From Diabrotica undecimpunctata (Eukaryota > Arthropoda > Insecta > Coleoptera > Chrysomelidae), in assembly GCF_040954645.1 (NCBI RefSeq), contig NC_092804.1, positions 92,636,862-92,700,861 on the forward strand: DNA of 64,000 nucleotides, read 5' to 3'. Within the stretch, counting starts at the first letter, position 1. Each line of letters begins with the position of its first letter. This document shows positions 13,238 through 25,469 of the stretch, one piece after another. Below the pieces are notes generated by a model that was not told where the DNA came from, ran no database searches, and saw only the letters and a list, made by a program, of their open reading frames with translations. The position numbers and the translations under genes are program-made.

Positions 13238-13426
13238 AGTTACACCACTGGATTCCACAGAATCTGCACATTGTAGGACAATAGAAACTACGCAATACAA
13301 TATTATAAATAGTGGACATTTCAATTAATTTAACTTTTGCGTGTTAACTTTTGGTAGATAACTCTTGCTACATAATTTTTGTAAATTTGTATTTTCAAAA
13401 AGTAAATAAAATATTTTTTAAAAACT
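13238..13426 (+). repeat. Errantivirus 5' LTR
   Basis: Matches 20425-20613 over 189 bp, starting AGTTAC and ending AAAAACT. In this copy 26 further bases separate the end of homology from the primer-binding site. Either the LTR truly ends earlier than expected or the 3' LTR lost its last 26 bases. Confidence 0.85.
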
Positions 13427-13452
13427 CCTTTTCAAAACACAAAGTTATAATT

Positions 13453-13470
13453 GGCGCAGTCAGTAGGATA
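13453..13470 (+). promoter_or_regulatory. Primer-binding site of the errantivirus
   Basis: ggcgcagtcagtaggat, preceded by taatt, resembles the tRNA-Ser-primed site used by gypsy, 17.6 and 297. It marks the start of minus-strand DNA synthesis. Confidence 0.7.
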
Positions 13471-13865
13471 CGTGCGGATCGGAAAAGAACATTTTACACA
13501 TCAAGTGATAGAACTTTTTCGTTTTTTTGGTGTTTCAACATCGTAGTGCGTATCCAAATCGAACTTCTACCCTACAGTGGTATTAACGAGAAGCAGGTGC
13601 TCCAGATAAGTGTAAGTGCCTTTCCTTTTCGCCTTTCCTTTCATAAATTTGTGAATATAGATAGATTAATTTTTGAATTTTTTTAATGAAAATACTGATA
13701 CTTTTTATCAATTTTAATACATATTTATGCTATTGAAAATATTTATTTTTATTGAATAATTTTTTGAAATCTTTAAAAAATATTTATATTGCATATATAT
13801 TTTTTATAATACACAATTCTATACAATTTTGTAAGAGATTTCGACAAATAATTTTATCTGAAAAT

Positions 13866-14487
13866 ATGGCTACTGCAAATCAAACTCCCCTTATCTGGGA
13901 TTTTCTCAAATCAAAATTAAAAAATATTAAACCCTACGACGGAGATTCCAATACTCTCAACAAATTAATCTTAAGATGCAACGAACTAATACAAACATAT
14001 TCTGCATATAACGATCCTGATTTAAATAAACACATTTTGGAGTGCATACAAGATAAACTAGTTGGAAAAGCAGAAGCACTAGTAGGAAATCGCATGGAAT
14101 AGTATAAAGAGAGCATTAGAACAATGTTTCGTAGATAGACGTGATTTAGACTGCTTAATGCATGAACTAACACGAACAAAAACATTTAAAAATGAAACAC
14201 TCCATAATTTTGGAACTAGAATACAACTATTAAGAAGCAATGTAGCCCAAAGAATAAGTAACGATACTAGTATAGAGCATGCAGATAAATTATGCCAAAT
14301 TAACCATTGTGATAAAATCACACTGAACACTTTTATTGCAGGATGTACAGGTGTTCTTAAAAATAATATGCACCTTAAGAAACCCAGTTCTCTTGAAGAT
14401 GTCATTGCATATGTCGACGAGTTTCATAATTTTAAAAATTTATATGGACATTCTAGTAATACTTTTCCCAAAAAACAATCAGAATTT
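13866..14487 (+). pseudogene. Errantivirus gag, frameshifted
   Basis: ATG at 13866 begins a Gag-like protein with a helical capsid-type region; no zinc knuckle was recognised. The frame ends at a TAG (14100-14102) but continues one base shifted and stays open to 14487. The protein would form the particle that packages element RNA. Downstream, to about 15060, is low-complexity Asn/Gln-rich sequence with many stops, probably the decayed Gag-Pol junction. Confidence 0.65.
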
Positions 14488-15099
14488 TAAGTCACAATTC
14501 CTTTAATCCATCTAACAGGCCAAATCAGCCTAGCAACCGTTATCGTCCCCAAAATTTTAACTCCACGCATCAATATCAAACAAATCAAATTTTAGATATC
14601 AAAATCAAAACCCTTTTAGTTCTAACTTTTTATATCGAAATCAAGGTTATCAAAACTAAAATTCTTTAGCACCCCAACATTCTCAAAATCATTTCACATC
14701 TCAGAATCGTTCCACAAACTTCCGACCAGAAAGTAATTAATGTATTCAGACCCAACCGAATTCCTAATGATCGATTACCTAGGCCACAGCCTGTCAATAG
14801 CATCCAGAAATACATTAAATTAAAACGCTAGATCAAATTACAATAAATACAATAATTATCGGAGAAATTATTTCCCTAGACGAATTCCTGATACTATAGC
14901 TGAGGAGCTATACACAAATAATTATCAAAATTAAAATAATAATCCAAGAGAACCACAACATGAACGAGTAAATAGCTATTTTAGAAATTCTGAGTATGAT
15001 TTACCAGAAAACGGTCAAGGTGACCAAAATTTTCAGATAGATGCCTCGGAAAGGACAGTCAATATAGAAATAAATTCGTACTCTACCATTATATTTAAG

Positions 15100-15290
15100 T
15101 AGGAAATTCAAAAATAAAATTGCTGATTGATACCGGTAGTGCCAGGTCTTTGCTACGACCAAGTATCGCCGAAAAATATTTTCCTAATTGCATATACCAG
15201 TCAAATGTAGATATTATAACGGCTCTTTATACTAAGACTATTAAATATCAAGCCGAAATACCAGCATTTCCAGAATTCTGAAGTGACTTT
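15100..15290 (+). pseudogene. Errantivirus aspartic protease remnant
   Basis: The frame reads a KIKLLIDTGS segment; DTGS is the active-site signature of retroviral-type aspartic proteases, which mature Gag and Pol. The frame is closed by a stop within about 50 codons and linked to the RT by further stops. Confidence 0.6.
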
Positions 15291-15441
15291 TACATTCATT
15301 ATATCTTATATGATTTTCACGAATATTTTGATGAAATCTTAGGATTAGAAGATATGATGCGAATGAACTTATGTTATAGATTTTACTAATAAACAACTGT
15401 ATAATAACAATGTAACGATACCGATTAAATTTAGAGGACCA

Positions 15442-17100
15442 ATGGATATTAAATTTGAATTTACTATAGGTGCACAGGAAAGAATGCTTTATACTCTTCC
15501 CGTCAGTATACCTCATGGAGAAATAATAATCGAAGAAACATATTTAGAAGAAGTTTATATACCTGAAACATTAGCAAAAAATGGCTATGCTATAATGGAA
15601 ATAATAAACACGACAGACAAACCTCTGAAGATAACTTTACTAAGACCAATAGACGTATACCCCTTTGAAAACGCAAATTATGAATTATACAACTTCAATT
15701 ATTTTAACAAAAAACCTAATGAGAAATGTAATAAGAAAAACAAAATAGACTTAGGAAACCTTATAAGGGCAGACCACATGAATTCAGGCGAAAGAGAAAA
15801 CATAATTAAGCTATGTAGAGAATTTTCAGATATATTCATAAAAGCAGGAGATCCCTTGACATTTACTTCCAATGTCAGACACACCATAAAAACTACAGAC
15901 GAAGTTCCTGTACATTGTAGATCTTATAGATATCCTTACTGCCACAAAAAAGAAGTTCGAAGGCAAATTCAAGAAATGTTAGATAAAGGAATCATAAAGT
16001 CATCATGTTCACCTTGGAGTTCACCCATATGGATAGTGAATAAGAAATTAGATGCATCAGGCAAGAAAAAAATACCGTCTAGTCATAGATTATCGAAAGC
16101 TTAATGAGAAAACAATTTCTGATAGATATCCAATTTCACATATTACAGAAATTTTGGATAAATTAGGAAGAGCACAATATTTTAGCACATTAGATTTGGC
16201 CAGCTTCACCAAGCTTCGAAATGGATCCAAAATCTGTAGAGAAAACAGCATTCAGCGTAGAGAACGGTCACTATGAATTTCTAAGAATGCCTTTTGGTCT
16301 CAAAAATTCGCCGTCAACATTCCAACGGGTAATGGACGAAGTACTAAAAGATTTGCAAAACAAAATATGCATGGTCTACATGGATGATATAATTATATTC
16401 AGTACTAGCTTACAAGAACATATTTAAAATTTAAAACTAGTATTTCATAAACTACGAGAAGCACATTTAAAAATTCAACTAGATAAATGTGAGTTTCTAC
16501 AGAAAGAAGTTGAATTTCTTGGTCACGTTGTTACACCAGAAGGAATTAAATCCAATAAAAACAAAATATTAGCTATACAGAATTTTCCAATTCCCAAAAC
16601 ACAAAAACAAATTAAATGTTTTCTGTGTCTTTTAGGATATTATCGCAAATTTATAAAGAACTTCGCTAAAATAACAAAACCGTTAACAGTTTGCCTGAAG
16701 AAAGACCATAAAATAGAACATACAAAAGAATTTATCAATTGATTTAATAGGTACTTGCAAAAATTTGTAAATATCAGAAGTAATTCTGGCCTACCCAGAG
16801 TTTAACAAAAAATTTGAAATAATGACAGACGCATCCAAATATGCCATTGGGGCAGTATTATCATAGGATGGACATCCTATTTCATATGCGTCAAGGACCC
16901 TAAATTAAGCAGAGATAAACTATTCTACTATAGAAAAAGAATTATTAGCTATAGTATGGAGTTGCAAATACTTTAGACCATACTTATTTGGAAGAGAATT
17001 TATAATTTTTACAGATCATAAACCACTACAATGGTTGTTTTCATTGAAAGAACCTAATTCCTTTATCCCCTTTATCAAGTTGCGGATTGTCTTTCACGAA
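15442..17100 (+). pseudogene. Errantivirus reverse transcriptase and RNase H, multiple frame breaks
   Basis: The RT begins in the frame at 15442-16104 (ending in a SSPIWIVNKK block), shifts at about 16070 ([10 protein letters not shown]) and shifts again at about 16225, where a MPFGLKNSP block and the catalytic YMDD (16378-16389) are read. A TAA follows at 16424-16426. RNase H is recognisable at 16800-17050 (TDASKYAIGAVLS, then [10 protein letters not shown]) with internal stops. Catalytic Asp pairs are visible, but the gene cannot make one protein. Confidence 0.8.
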
Positions 17101-17456
17101 TAGACACCGATAATGAAATAAATGTACTAGAATCTGAATCTTTGTGTGTAAATCTTGATGACAGATGATGTAATACAAAAAAAAAACTAGAAAACTTATC
17201 AGTTCCAAATCAAGAAATTACAGATCAATTGTTTGATCCAAATGACTTTTATTTTCCTAAGTTAAGCAATGACTAAATTTCTGCAACATTAGATGGCAAG
17301 AATGAACAAGAAAAAAGAATAAACATAATATCAGATATACAAATTAGACCCCCAAAGGTCAATCAAAGTAAAAATGAAGATACTGATGGAAACACAGTAC
17401 ATACTTCAGCTGAAAATTCAATTCTTAGTATACCAATCACAGACCGAGCCTTTAAT

Positions 17457-18791
17457 TTGTACAAAAATCAAATATTATTAACTTATGGAGTAATCAATGA
17501 AATAAAAACTAAAACACAAAAGATATTTGAGAACACAAGACTATTTGTTATCTTACCTCAAAGAGAACTGCAAAAAGGAATCATAAATTTTGTTAAAGAC
17601 TCAAGAAAATTATATGCCTTGTATTTTAGACCACCACTATCACCTGAAACATTTGTAGTTGCATTGCAAAATTACTTCAAAAATTCTGCATTCAAATTTG
17701 TGCACTGTATAAAAATATTAGATGATATTGAGACTACCGACGAACAAAAAGAAAAACTTAACTATTATCATGTTTACAAAAAAGGACATCGTGGTATAAA
17801 TGAGCTAAAAATGTCAATGAGTTCACGATACTACTGGCCCAATATGTCAGAAGATATAGAACAGTATGTCAACAATTTGTCAAGTTTGTTTAAAAAATAA
17901 ATATGATAGAGACCCACCAGTCATTAAATTTAATCTTACACCAATGGTTTCTAATCTATTTGATCATATTCATATGGATGTATTTAGAATATCCAACACA
18001 GCATTTCTTACAATAATTCATGCATTTTCTCGATACGGACAAGCATATAAAATTGGTTTGTTTGTTAAACTATATCACACATCATGGATTACCCTATAAA
18101 ATAACAACTGACTCCGGCACTGAATTCAAAAACTATGACTTAAAAGGTTTTTGTAAATTACATAAAATAGAATTACATTTTACCACTCCTAAGAACAGCA
18201 ATTCGAATTCCCCGGTAGAACGTTTTCATTCTTTCTTAATAGAACATTTTAGATGCCTTAGGGAAACAAATAAAGATGTCAGTAGAACAATTAGTGAAAC
18301 ATTGCATATTATCATATAATAATTCAATTCATTATGTTACTAAATTTACGCCATTTGAAATTATTAAAGGGCATATAAATAATCCAGACCCATTCGACAA
18401 TAATGATCATTTAATTTTATCACAATATGTGCAAAACCATAAAGAAACTTACAAAATATTATACGAAAAAATATATGAACGAAATGCAAACGTAAAATAC
18501 CAACAGATAGAAAAATGCAATTTAACGAGGTCAGATCCACACGATTACACAAATGAAAACAAAGCATATATTAAGAGTGGAAATCGCAATAAAGCACTTC
18601 CTAAGTTTAAAGAAACAACTATTGTCAACGATCGTGGATTGGTGTTGGAAACAGATAAGGGATTGTATCATAAAAGCACAGTTCGCAAACCCAGATCTAA
18701 TAAAAGAAACTTTTTGCAGGTTCAACAAAATAGAGACAATAATCGTCTTGACCCTAATACAGATGATATAGCAGACGTCCAACCAGGTTAG
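17457..18791 (+). pseudogene. Errantivirus integrase, frameshifted
   Basis: The HHCC zinc domain is split between two frames: the His pair (YYHVYKKGH) in one, the CQVC pair at about 17880 in the next. Catalytic residues are visible in HMDVF, TTDSGTEF and SPVERFHS, so D, D and E are all present. At least two more frame changes occur (about 18060 and 18290). The C-terminal part runs to 18791 and ends in a basic tail. Integrase would insert the DNA copy into the chromosome. Confidence 0.8.
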
Positions 18792-18799
18792 AGGTGACA

Positions 18800-20418
18800 T
18801 CGATATTAATATAACACCTCTCGAAAACCTTTTACTCCCAATTAAATTAGGCACATGTAGATTAATTTATAGTAAACATACATTTATCCATTATATAAAC
18901 TTAAAAGAAATAGACGAGTAGAATCTCTTAAAGTTAATTTTCAAATAATAAAAACTAATGTAGTGAAAGTTAATGCCTCAAATCCTATTTCTTATCATGG
19001 ATTGGCAGAAAACATGTTAGAAAGAACAGAAGTTTTAATTAATACATTAGAGAAAAAATTAGAAAACATCTATCCCCATATTCGATCAAAAAAAAGGCCT
19101 AATTGATGGCCTAGGTAAGTTAATAAATACTTATTTGGAAATTTAGATTCAGAAGACGGAGATAGATACGATAAAGCAATAGAAGTACTGGAAAATAATC
19201 AGAAACAGATTATTCATGAGACGAACTTACAAATATCTTTATATAAAAAACTAATTGATCATTACAACAAATCTTTAGAAATACTTTGACAAAACCAAGA
19301 AAAACTGCAACATAACTTACAAAAGCTCCAATTAGAAATTCAAAGTATAAACAGTTGGGGAAATTATATTACTTTTCAAGGTACCATAAGTCAGATAAAT
19401 TTAGATTGTAAGAATATGATAGATTTTATTGAAAATATAGCAAATGGAATTATGTTTTCAAAATTAAACACATTACGTAGATCAATTATTTCGAGTCAGG
19501 AAATTCAGGATATGATCAAATATTTGCACAGTATTTACCAACCTTCTCAAATTCCAAAATTTATAAATATTTTAACATATTACATGCTATTAGGGACACA
19601 AGTAACTTTTTCAAGTTCAAAATTGATCTTTGCTACTCACATTCCTATCCTAAAACCAAACGTCCTTGATTTTTATCATATTTACCCAATAATTAAAAAA
19701 AAAAACAAGATGTTCACTCCCACATACCCTTATTTGGCACAAACCTCTGACGAGACGCACCTACAAAAAGAAGAACGTCCCATTTTAGAAGAAAACATAA
19801 TATTGCAAAGAAGATACCATACTATAAGACAATTGCACCTTGCGTTTCCTCAATGTTCAAAGTTCAACCCAATGTTTTACCACAGAAGTCACTTTTCAAG
19901 AATCCATTATCGAACAAGTAACAAATAATGAAGTATTGATAATGCCATCGACTTCAGAACGAGTCCAATCAAAGTGCAAGAGAGACCAAATTTTCGAAGT
20001 ATACAGTCCATCTCTCATCAGTATACCAGAAAATTGTGAAGTGATAATCAACCAACTGAAATTCAATAACAATATCAAAATTTATAGAGGGAAAGCTCTA
20101 ATTTTACCAAAAATAAAATATTTTTCCACAGAAAATATACAAAAATTCCAGAGCCATAATATTACCAAAATTGACTTTGAAAATGTTTACGCAATTAATA
20201 ATATGGCCAAACAATTAGTACCAATTAGAGGAACAAATATTCCTTTGCATACGACCACCTCAGTCATTCTAATCTTGATCATTCTGTATATTATTAAACA
20301 AAGAAGATCAAAACAACGGAACGAGCTTGAAATAGAATTACAAGAAGATTCCGGCATTGAAGACGATTCCACAAACCAGCATCCCAAAAATAATTCCATT
20401 ATTTTTCGGACTCAGTGA
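18800..20418 (+). pseudogene. Errantivirus env-like third ORF, broken
   Basis: The position after integrase and before the 3' LTR, with helix-rich sequence and a late hydrophobic segment (about 20250-20297) followed by basic residues, fits an insect errantivirus envelope-type membrane protein. The upstream third contains several stops and a frame break near a basic run at about 19083. The last two frames (19416-19928 and 19840-20418) overlap out of phase. It is a dead gene. Assignment rests mainly on order and architecture. Confidence 0.6.
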
Positions 20419-20424
20419 GGGAGG

Positions 20425-20613
20425 AGTTACGCCACTGGATTCCACAGAATCTGCACATTGTAGGACAATAGGAACTACGCAATGCAATATTGTAAATAGG
20501 GGACATTTTAATTAATTTAACTTTTGCTTGTTAACTTTTGGTAGATAACTCTTGCTACATAACTTTTGTAAATTTGTATTTTCAAAAAGTAAATAAAATA
20601 ATTTTTAAAAACT
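20425..20613 (+). repeat. Errantivirus 3' LTR
   Basis: Starts directly after the purine run gtgagggagg and matches the 5' LTR for 189 bp with about 5% difference. Flanking sequence after it (tgtgatttgtcatatgattt) resembles sequence before the 5' LTR (13186-13212), so the host DNA may itself be repetitive. Confidence 0.85.
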
Positions 20614-21750
20614 GTGTGATTTGTCATATGATTTTGTCATAAGCTGTCATGCGGCTCGTCATAGCTTGTCACAAGAGAATAGGACGGTACCTATTCCGCA
20701 TGATAAAATCATATGATTTTCGGTAATAATACGGGTAACACCAACATAATTAAATATCGCGCCTTATTCTTATGTCAATTCAGCAACATTCCCTTACCGG
20801 GAGACATTCTTTATTTATTTATTTTTTGTTTGTTGAATTGATATTGAGCCTATTATCTTATGTGTGCTATTTTTCTTTTATTATTTATTTAGTTTATTTT
20901 ATTCTTAGTTTAGTGTTTTATAGTATTCTTAGTCATAATTTTAGTCTAGTTTCTCTATTAATTATTTTTAATTTGGTATAATATCAACACTAAATTTGAT
21001 ATACCCTGTCGACGATTTCTTCGTAAGAGCCATCTGTGAGCACAAAGGCGTCTGACCTTTTTCTTCTTACTGCTGTACGCTGTTGTTGCCGGCGTATTAT
21101 TATTAAAAGTCGGGAAGCCAATGCAATCAAAGATTTATTTTCCATTATAATAGTTTAAAAATCTAATAGTTGATACCTACACTGTGTCTAATATCTCTAT
21201 GACCATAAACAAAAAGAAAAATAAATAAAACCTCATTCATTGTCACTCATATCATAAGTCATAACTTATCATGCAGTGTAAACACGATTTTTTAAAACAG
21301 CATAGAAACGAGGAATCATAACAAATCTCATATGATATTGTAATATGATAAAATCATGTAGTGTAAAGTCTACATTATGCTACTTTTAGTCTGAAAAATC
21401 GTTCTGAAATTAGGTCGTAGAAGCATAATATTGGAAAATCCCACAGAACCATTTTCAAACACGTTAAACTATCTACAACTGTAGAGGCGGAGTCTTACAA
21501 AAAACTTTTGAATTTACGATTAAAAATAATAAGGATCATTTATCGAGATAAAAATATACTATCTTTTAAGTTGAACCAAACAATACATTTTTACTATATT
21601 TAAATTCTCAAAAAAAACACTCCATTTGGTAAATAATACTATTATTTCGTGAATAAGCTAAACGCAATAAAACTTAAATCATGAATGTATAACTTATACT
21701 TACAGTTGCCGTAAACGTCATTTATTCACCGCCTTACCTGCAAAAAACAA
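20614..21750. other. Non-coding interval, possible remains of a DNA transposon
   Basis: The interval is rich in tcatatgattttatca-type palindromic phrases. One small minus-strand frame (20990-21145, 51 codons) is basic and GC-richer than its surroundings and could be a first exon of a PIF/Harbinger-type gene, but nothing downstream confirms it. A low-complexity hydrophobic frame at 20772-20981 looks like chance reading of T-rich DNA. Confidence 0.3.
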
Positions 21751-21889
21751 AAAGGTTGTTAAAAGTTTCTATTTTAAATATATTTATAGAATTGTGTCCT
21801 AGCTACACTAAGCAAAACAAAAATGTTGCTTCAAGTTCTATTTTAAATATGTTTGTAGAATTGAGTCCTAGCTATACTAACATAAATAA
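21751..21889. repeat. Tandem duplication, two units of about 69 bp
   Basis: Two adjacent units share ctattttaaatat and tagaattg-gtcctagcta with a few substitutions. They lie in DNA of unknown origin. Confidence 0.75.
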
Positions 21890-21917
21890 CCGAAGAGACG
21901 CGAGTTTTGGTTCCTGG

Positions 21918-22350
21918 GGGTGTTGTAAAAACAACCTATTTATAATATTGTAGTCGTAATATAGTTATTTTATCAATGTGCGCTCAAATCGTCAGCCATC
22001 GTGTTAATGTGTGTGCGACTGACACCCTTGCTCCCTACATCAGAAACTCTCTCCTCCCCGCGTTATATAACTTAGGACAGTACGAATTTGCCTCTCGGCA
22101 ACTAAGGATCGGGGTTTTGTCGAAAAGTGGGTCAGCCACGTATGCGCTAACGGGAACCGGTGTTTTGTGTTAAAACGTATACCAGTCTGTTTCTTTCAAT
22201 TCTATGTATCTCTGTTACTGCCTCCTAGTAAATCTAATGATATTTGTATAACTCTTTTTAGTATTATTAGAATTGCGATAATTATCAATGTAGAATCAGT
22301 TCTTAAGTTCACTTATAAATAAATCGAAGGAAAAACACATTTTAATTGTT
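21918..22350. other. GC-richer non-coding block, possibly LTR-like
   Basis: A GC-richer stretch with a TATA-like cgttatataactt near 22060 and an A-rich end near 22320 has the texture of an LTR. No partner LTR or adjacent primer site is convincing. I cannot assign it. Confidence 0.2.
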
Positions 22351-22393
22351 TTATTGCTTCAGTGGTCCTTAATAATTTTTTTGAAGTAATTAG

Positions 22394-22588
22394 GTGTTCA
22401 ACTACGCCCCTCTTAAATGTGGAAAGTTTGGTAATAAATTTACCCTCTCCATCCAGGGGGTCAGAACAAGACGATTATGGAGAGAAGATGTCGAAGATGC
22501 AATGACCGCCAGAGATTTAAAAACTGAAGATTGCTTCGACAGAAAACGCTGGTTGATCATGGTTTTGTTAATGACAATAAATAAATAA
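22394..22588 (+). pseudogene. LINE C-terminal tail fragment
   Basis: The frame reads a WREDVEDAMTARDLKTEDC block followed by DRKRW, the conserved end of many LINE ORF2 proteins, where a Trp/Asp/Arg-rich tail follows the RT. Nothing upstream belongs to the RT core, so this is a short 3' fragment. It abuts the P-type transposase remnant. Confidence 0.5.
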
Positions 22589-22591
22589 TCA

Positions 22592-23512
22592 ACAATGATT
22601 CCTTTGAAGCGCTACTAAATATATCGACTTCAGAATTGACAATTGCGCATAAATTGACACTACATCATCTCTGTTTAAAAGGCTCTATGAGGCAAAGAGT
22701 GAGACCTGCAGTTCAATTATTGTCAAATTCTGTATCAAAAGGTATTAGTTATGCTGGAGAAAATGGACTTATGCTAAAATATAGTTACTCGAACACGAAA
22801 TTCATATGGTACAGATTTAGATAAGGAGGCACGTCTACCGGATGAAATGTCAAAAATGGTCAATTTAACGAGAGTTGGTAAATATAAAGGACTTATTCAA
22901 TTTCAAAAAGGAATATTGCCTACTAATAGATCTCTGAAAGAGTTACTTCCTTACCTACAAGCAAAATACAACGTTAACTATATTTTAACTTCGAGGTTGA
23001 ATCAAGATGTGCTAGAGAACTTTTTTCTTATATTCGAGGAATGGGTGGTACAAATGATCATCTTCCTTTGCCAATAGATTTTATATTTCATAGATTAAGG
23101 TGGTATATTTTAGAAAAAACATTCGGCGGCGATCTTTACATAATGTAACAGTACTATTTAAACTAGTAAATCTGGCGTAAGTAATAGAGAAAGTCAATAG
23201 AAAGTCCTCAATTACCTAGCGATATTTCGGCGTCAGAAGATATTTGTTAGACACAAAAAATGCTGTCAAATTTGGTAGAAAAAACTGAAGGTTCGAAAGA
23301 ATTGCAGTCTGAATAGGACAAAATACTTCAAAATACATTTATAGAAGCTCACTACTTGGAGGAGAATCATATAATTGACGATGACATTTTGAAAGTCACA
23401 GACAATTATGAGGTGAAAGAAAAAATTCATCGGGACTCTTTGAAGTATGTTGCTGGTTTTGTTGTATACAAATTCAAGCGTAAATATAGTTTAGGAAACC
23501 CTACAAAATTAT
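22592..23512 (+). pseudogene. P-element-type transposase remnant
   Basis: Broken frames read QRVRPAVQLLSNSVSKGI, then FQKGILPTNRSLKELL and LTSRLNQDVLENFF, followed one frame over by RGMGGTNDHLPLP and near the end SLKYVAGFVVYKF. These are conserved blocks of P-element transposases and the related THAP9 family, in the right order. The N-terminal THAP DNA-binding domain is not seen. Several frameshifts and stops make it non-functional. It lies between a LINE tail and non-coding DNA; no terminal repeats were identified. Confidence 0.75.
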
Positions 23513-24071
23513 GAATCATATACAGAACCAGATTGACTACAGACAGTCTCTAAAGGTTCTGTTTTGTACCCAAACGAAGAAGTTTTTTAACTTCAAGAAA
23601 TACATTTTAATAATGTAGTATAAAATATTCAATGAATCTGTATTATGAAATGTCGGCCGGATTCATTACTGAAACATTGTAAATTAAGCTAATGTTGCAA
23701 AATGCAAGTCAAAGTTCAAAGATATTTTGTAACACATTCATTTAAAACAATTTTCTGTAATTTGAAATGTTAATTAAATGATTCAAAAAGTGTTTTTAAT
23801 ATTTAACCATTCTACATACTTTGTTCAAATTACACGATTTTGGAAATACTCCATATTGAATTTGATCATCGAAATATGTATAAAATAGAATTAATTCTTA
23901 TGCTTATGAATTAAAAAGTCATTATTATATTTCTACATTATTATGAATATACAAACTTTATGTGGAGAAACGTAGAAAAAAGTTGTTTTATTTTTCAATA
24001 ATCAGAAAACCTATACCCAAGAAAAAAAACATTGTAAACTCACACATAATATAAAGTGCCAAATATTAATG

Positions 24072-24073
<2 letters not shown>
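23513..24073. other. Non-coding interval
   Basis: AT-rich sequence after the P-type remnant. No gene, RNA or repeat recognised. Confidence 0.6.

Positions 24074-24159
<86 letters not shown>
24074..24159. repeat. (TA)n microsatellite
   Basis: Uninterrupted tract directly abutting the truncated left end of the mariner element. Confidence 0.95.
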
Positions 24160-24160
<1 letters not shown>

Positions 24161-25441
24161 GGTCGGCGTTCCGCGCATGAGCGCTGGTTACCTACATCAC
24201 TTGTCTACGCACTGACGCCATTACAGTCTGATTCTTTATTGAATACTTGTTAACTCCAGTGTTTAAGATGCCTCCAACAATCGTGAGTCACGCTGATTGT
24301 GAAGTACGGGCTGTTATACGATTTCTTAGTGCTAAAGGCGTAAAACCGATCGATATTCATCGTGAGATCGTTGAAGTTTACGGACAAAACATTATGAGTG
24401 ATGGAATGGTAAAGAAATGGGTGAGAGCATTTAAAGATGGCCGCACAAATGTGCATGATGAAGAACGGAGTGGGCATCCTTCGGTCGTTAATGAAAATTT
24501 AATGCAGAAAGTGGACGAAAAGGTGAGAGAAAACTGACGCTTTACAATTTCATCATTGTCCGACTGCTTTCCTCAGTACTCTCGTAGTGTTTTGTATCGC
24601 ATTGTTACCGAGAACTTGAATTACCGGAAATTGTGTTCACGTTGGGTACCAAAAATGTTGACGGATTTGCACAAAACCCAACGTTTAGGCAGTGCATTGA
24701 CTTTCCTTGAGCGGTACCACAGTGAAGGTGAAGATTTTTTAGACCAAATTGTTACTGGTGACGAAACGTGGGTGGCCTACGTCACACCAGAATCGAAACA
24801 ACAATCCATGGAATGGCGACATTCATCATCACCCAAAAGAGTAAAGTTTAAGCAAACAATTTCTGCCCGGAAAATCATGTGCACAGTTTTTTGGGACAGA
24901 AAAGGAGTATTGCTAGTGGAGTTTCTGCCTCGTAATGAGACAATCAATGCAGCGTCTTATTGTGAGACATTGAAAAATCTGCGTTGTGCAATCTAGAACA
25001 AAAGACGTGGCAAGTTGAGTAAGGGTATCGTTTTGCTGCATGACAATGCCCGTCCACATGTGGCTAATCAGACCAAAGATCTCATCAAATCATTTAAATG
25101 GGAAACTCTAGATCATCCTCCATACAGCCCTGATCTGGCGACCAGCGACTACCATTTGTTCCAGCACTTGAAGAAACACCTGGGCGGTCAGCGTCTTCAA
25201 GACGATAACGAAGTCAAAACATTTGTGATGCAGTGGTTAACAAGTCAGGCGGCAGAATTTTATCAGGAGGGTATTCAAAAACTGGTGCCACGTTATGACA
25301 AGTGCCTCAATATCCACGGAAATTATGTAGAAAAGTAGATTAAGGTACAGGCTTTCATGTAAAAAAAAAATTATTGCCATATTTTTGCACGTCTTTTTTT
25401 AATTCCAAAACGGTACTTACTTAAAAAACACGCCTCGTATA
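24160..25441 (+). mobile_element. mariner element, left terminus missing
   Basis: Contains a mariner transposase gene and a right end finishing in aaaaaacacgcctcgta. The matching left inverted repeat is absent; the sequence begins at cggtcggcgtt against a TA microsatellite, so the left terminus has been lost or replaced. The element could not transpose even with transposase supplied in trans. Confidence 0.8.
24268..25338 (+). pseudogene. mariner transposase (DD34D), two nonsense codons
   Basis: ATG at 24268 gives 356 codons in one frame, slightly longer than the roughly 345 usual for mariner. An N-terminal helix-turn-helix region precedes the catalytic domain with TGDETW (Asp near residue 165), LLHDNARPH (Asp near 259) and SDYHLF (Asp near 294). 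The last two are spaced 34 residues apart as in mariner. A TGA at 24535-24537 and a TAG at 24994-24996 interrupt the frame. The triad is otherwise intact, so inactivation may be only by point mutation. Confidence 0.9.
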
Positions 25442-25443
25442 TA

Positions 25444-25469
25444 CAGTGATGAGTGTCTTACCACCCGGC
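25444..25469 (+). repeat. Left terminal inverted repeat
   Basis: Perfect inverted match to 27863-27888; first 20 bases cagtgatgagtgtcttacca. Confidence 0.9.

Larger units (their letters stand above)
13238..20613 (+). mobile_element. Errantivirus-type endogenous retrovirus, degraded
   Basis: Short LTRs beginning AGTTAC (13238-13426 and 20425-20613) bound gag, pol and a third, env-like frame. The primer site ggcgcagtcagtaggat (13453) and purine run gtgagggagg (20415-20424) fit the gypsy/17.6/297 group of insect errantiviruses. The LTRs differ at about 9 or 10 of 189 positions, so the insertion is not recent. All three genes contain several frameshifts or stops. No clear target duplication is visible. 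Confidence 0.85.

Noticed and set aside
20772..20981. Hydrophobic 69-codon frame that could suggest a membrane peptide
   Set aside because: It reads T-rich low-complexity DNA; no promoter, homology or context supports a gene.
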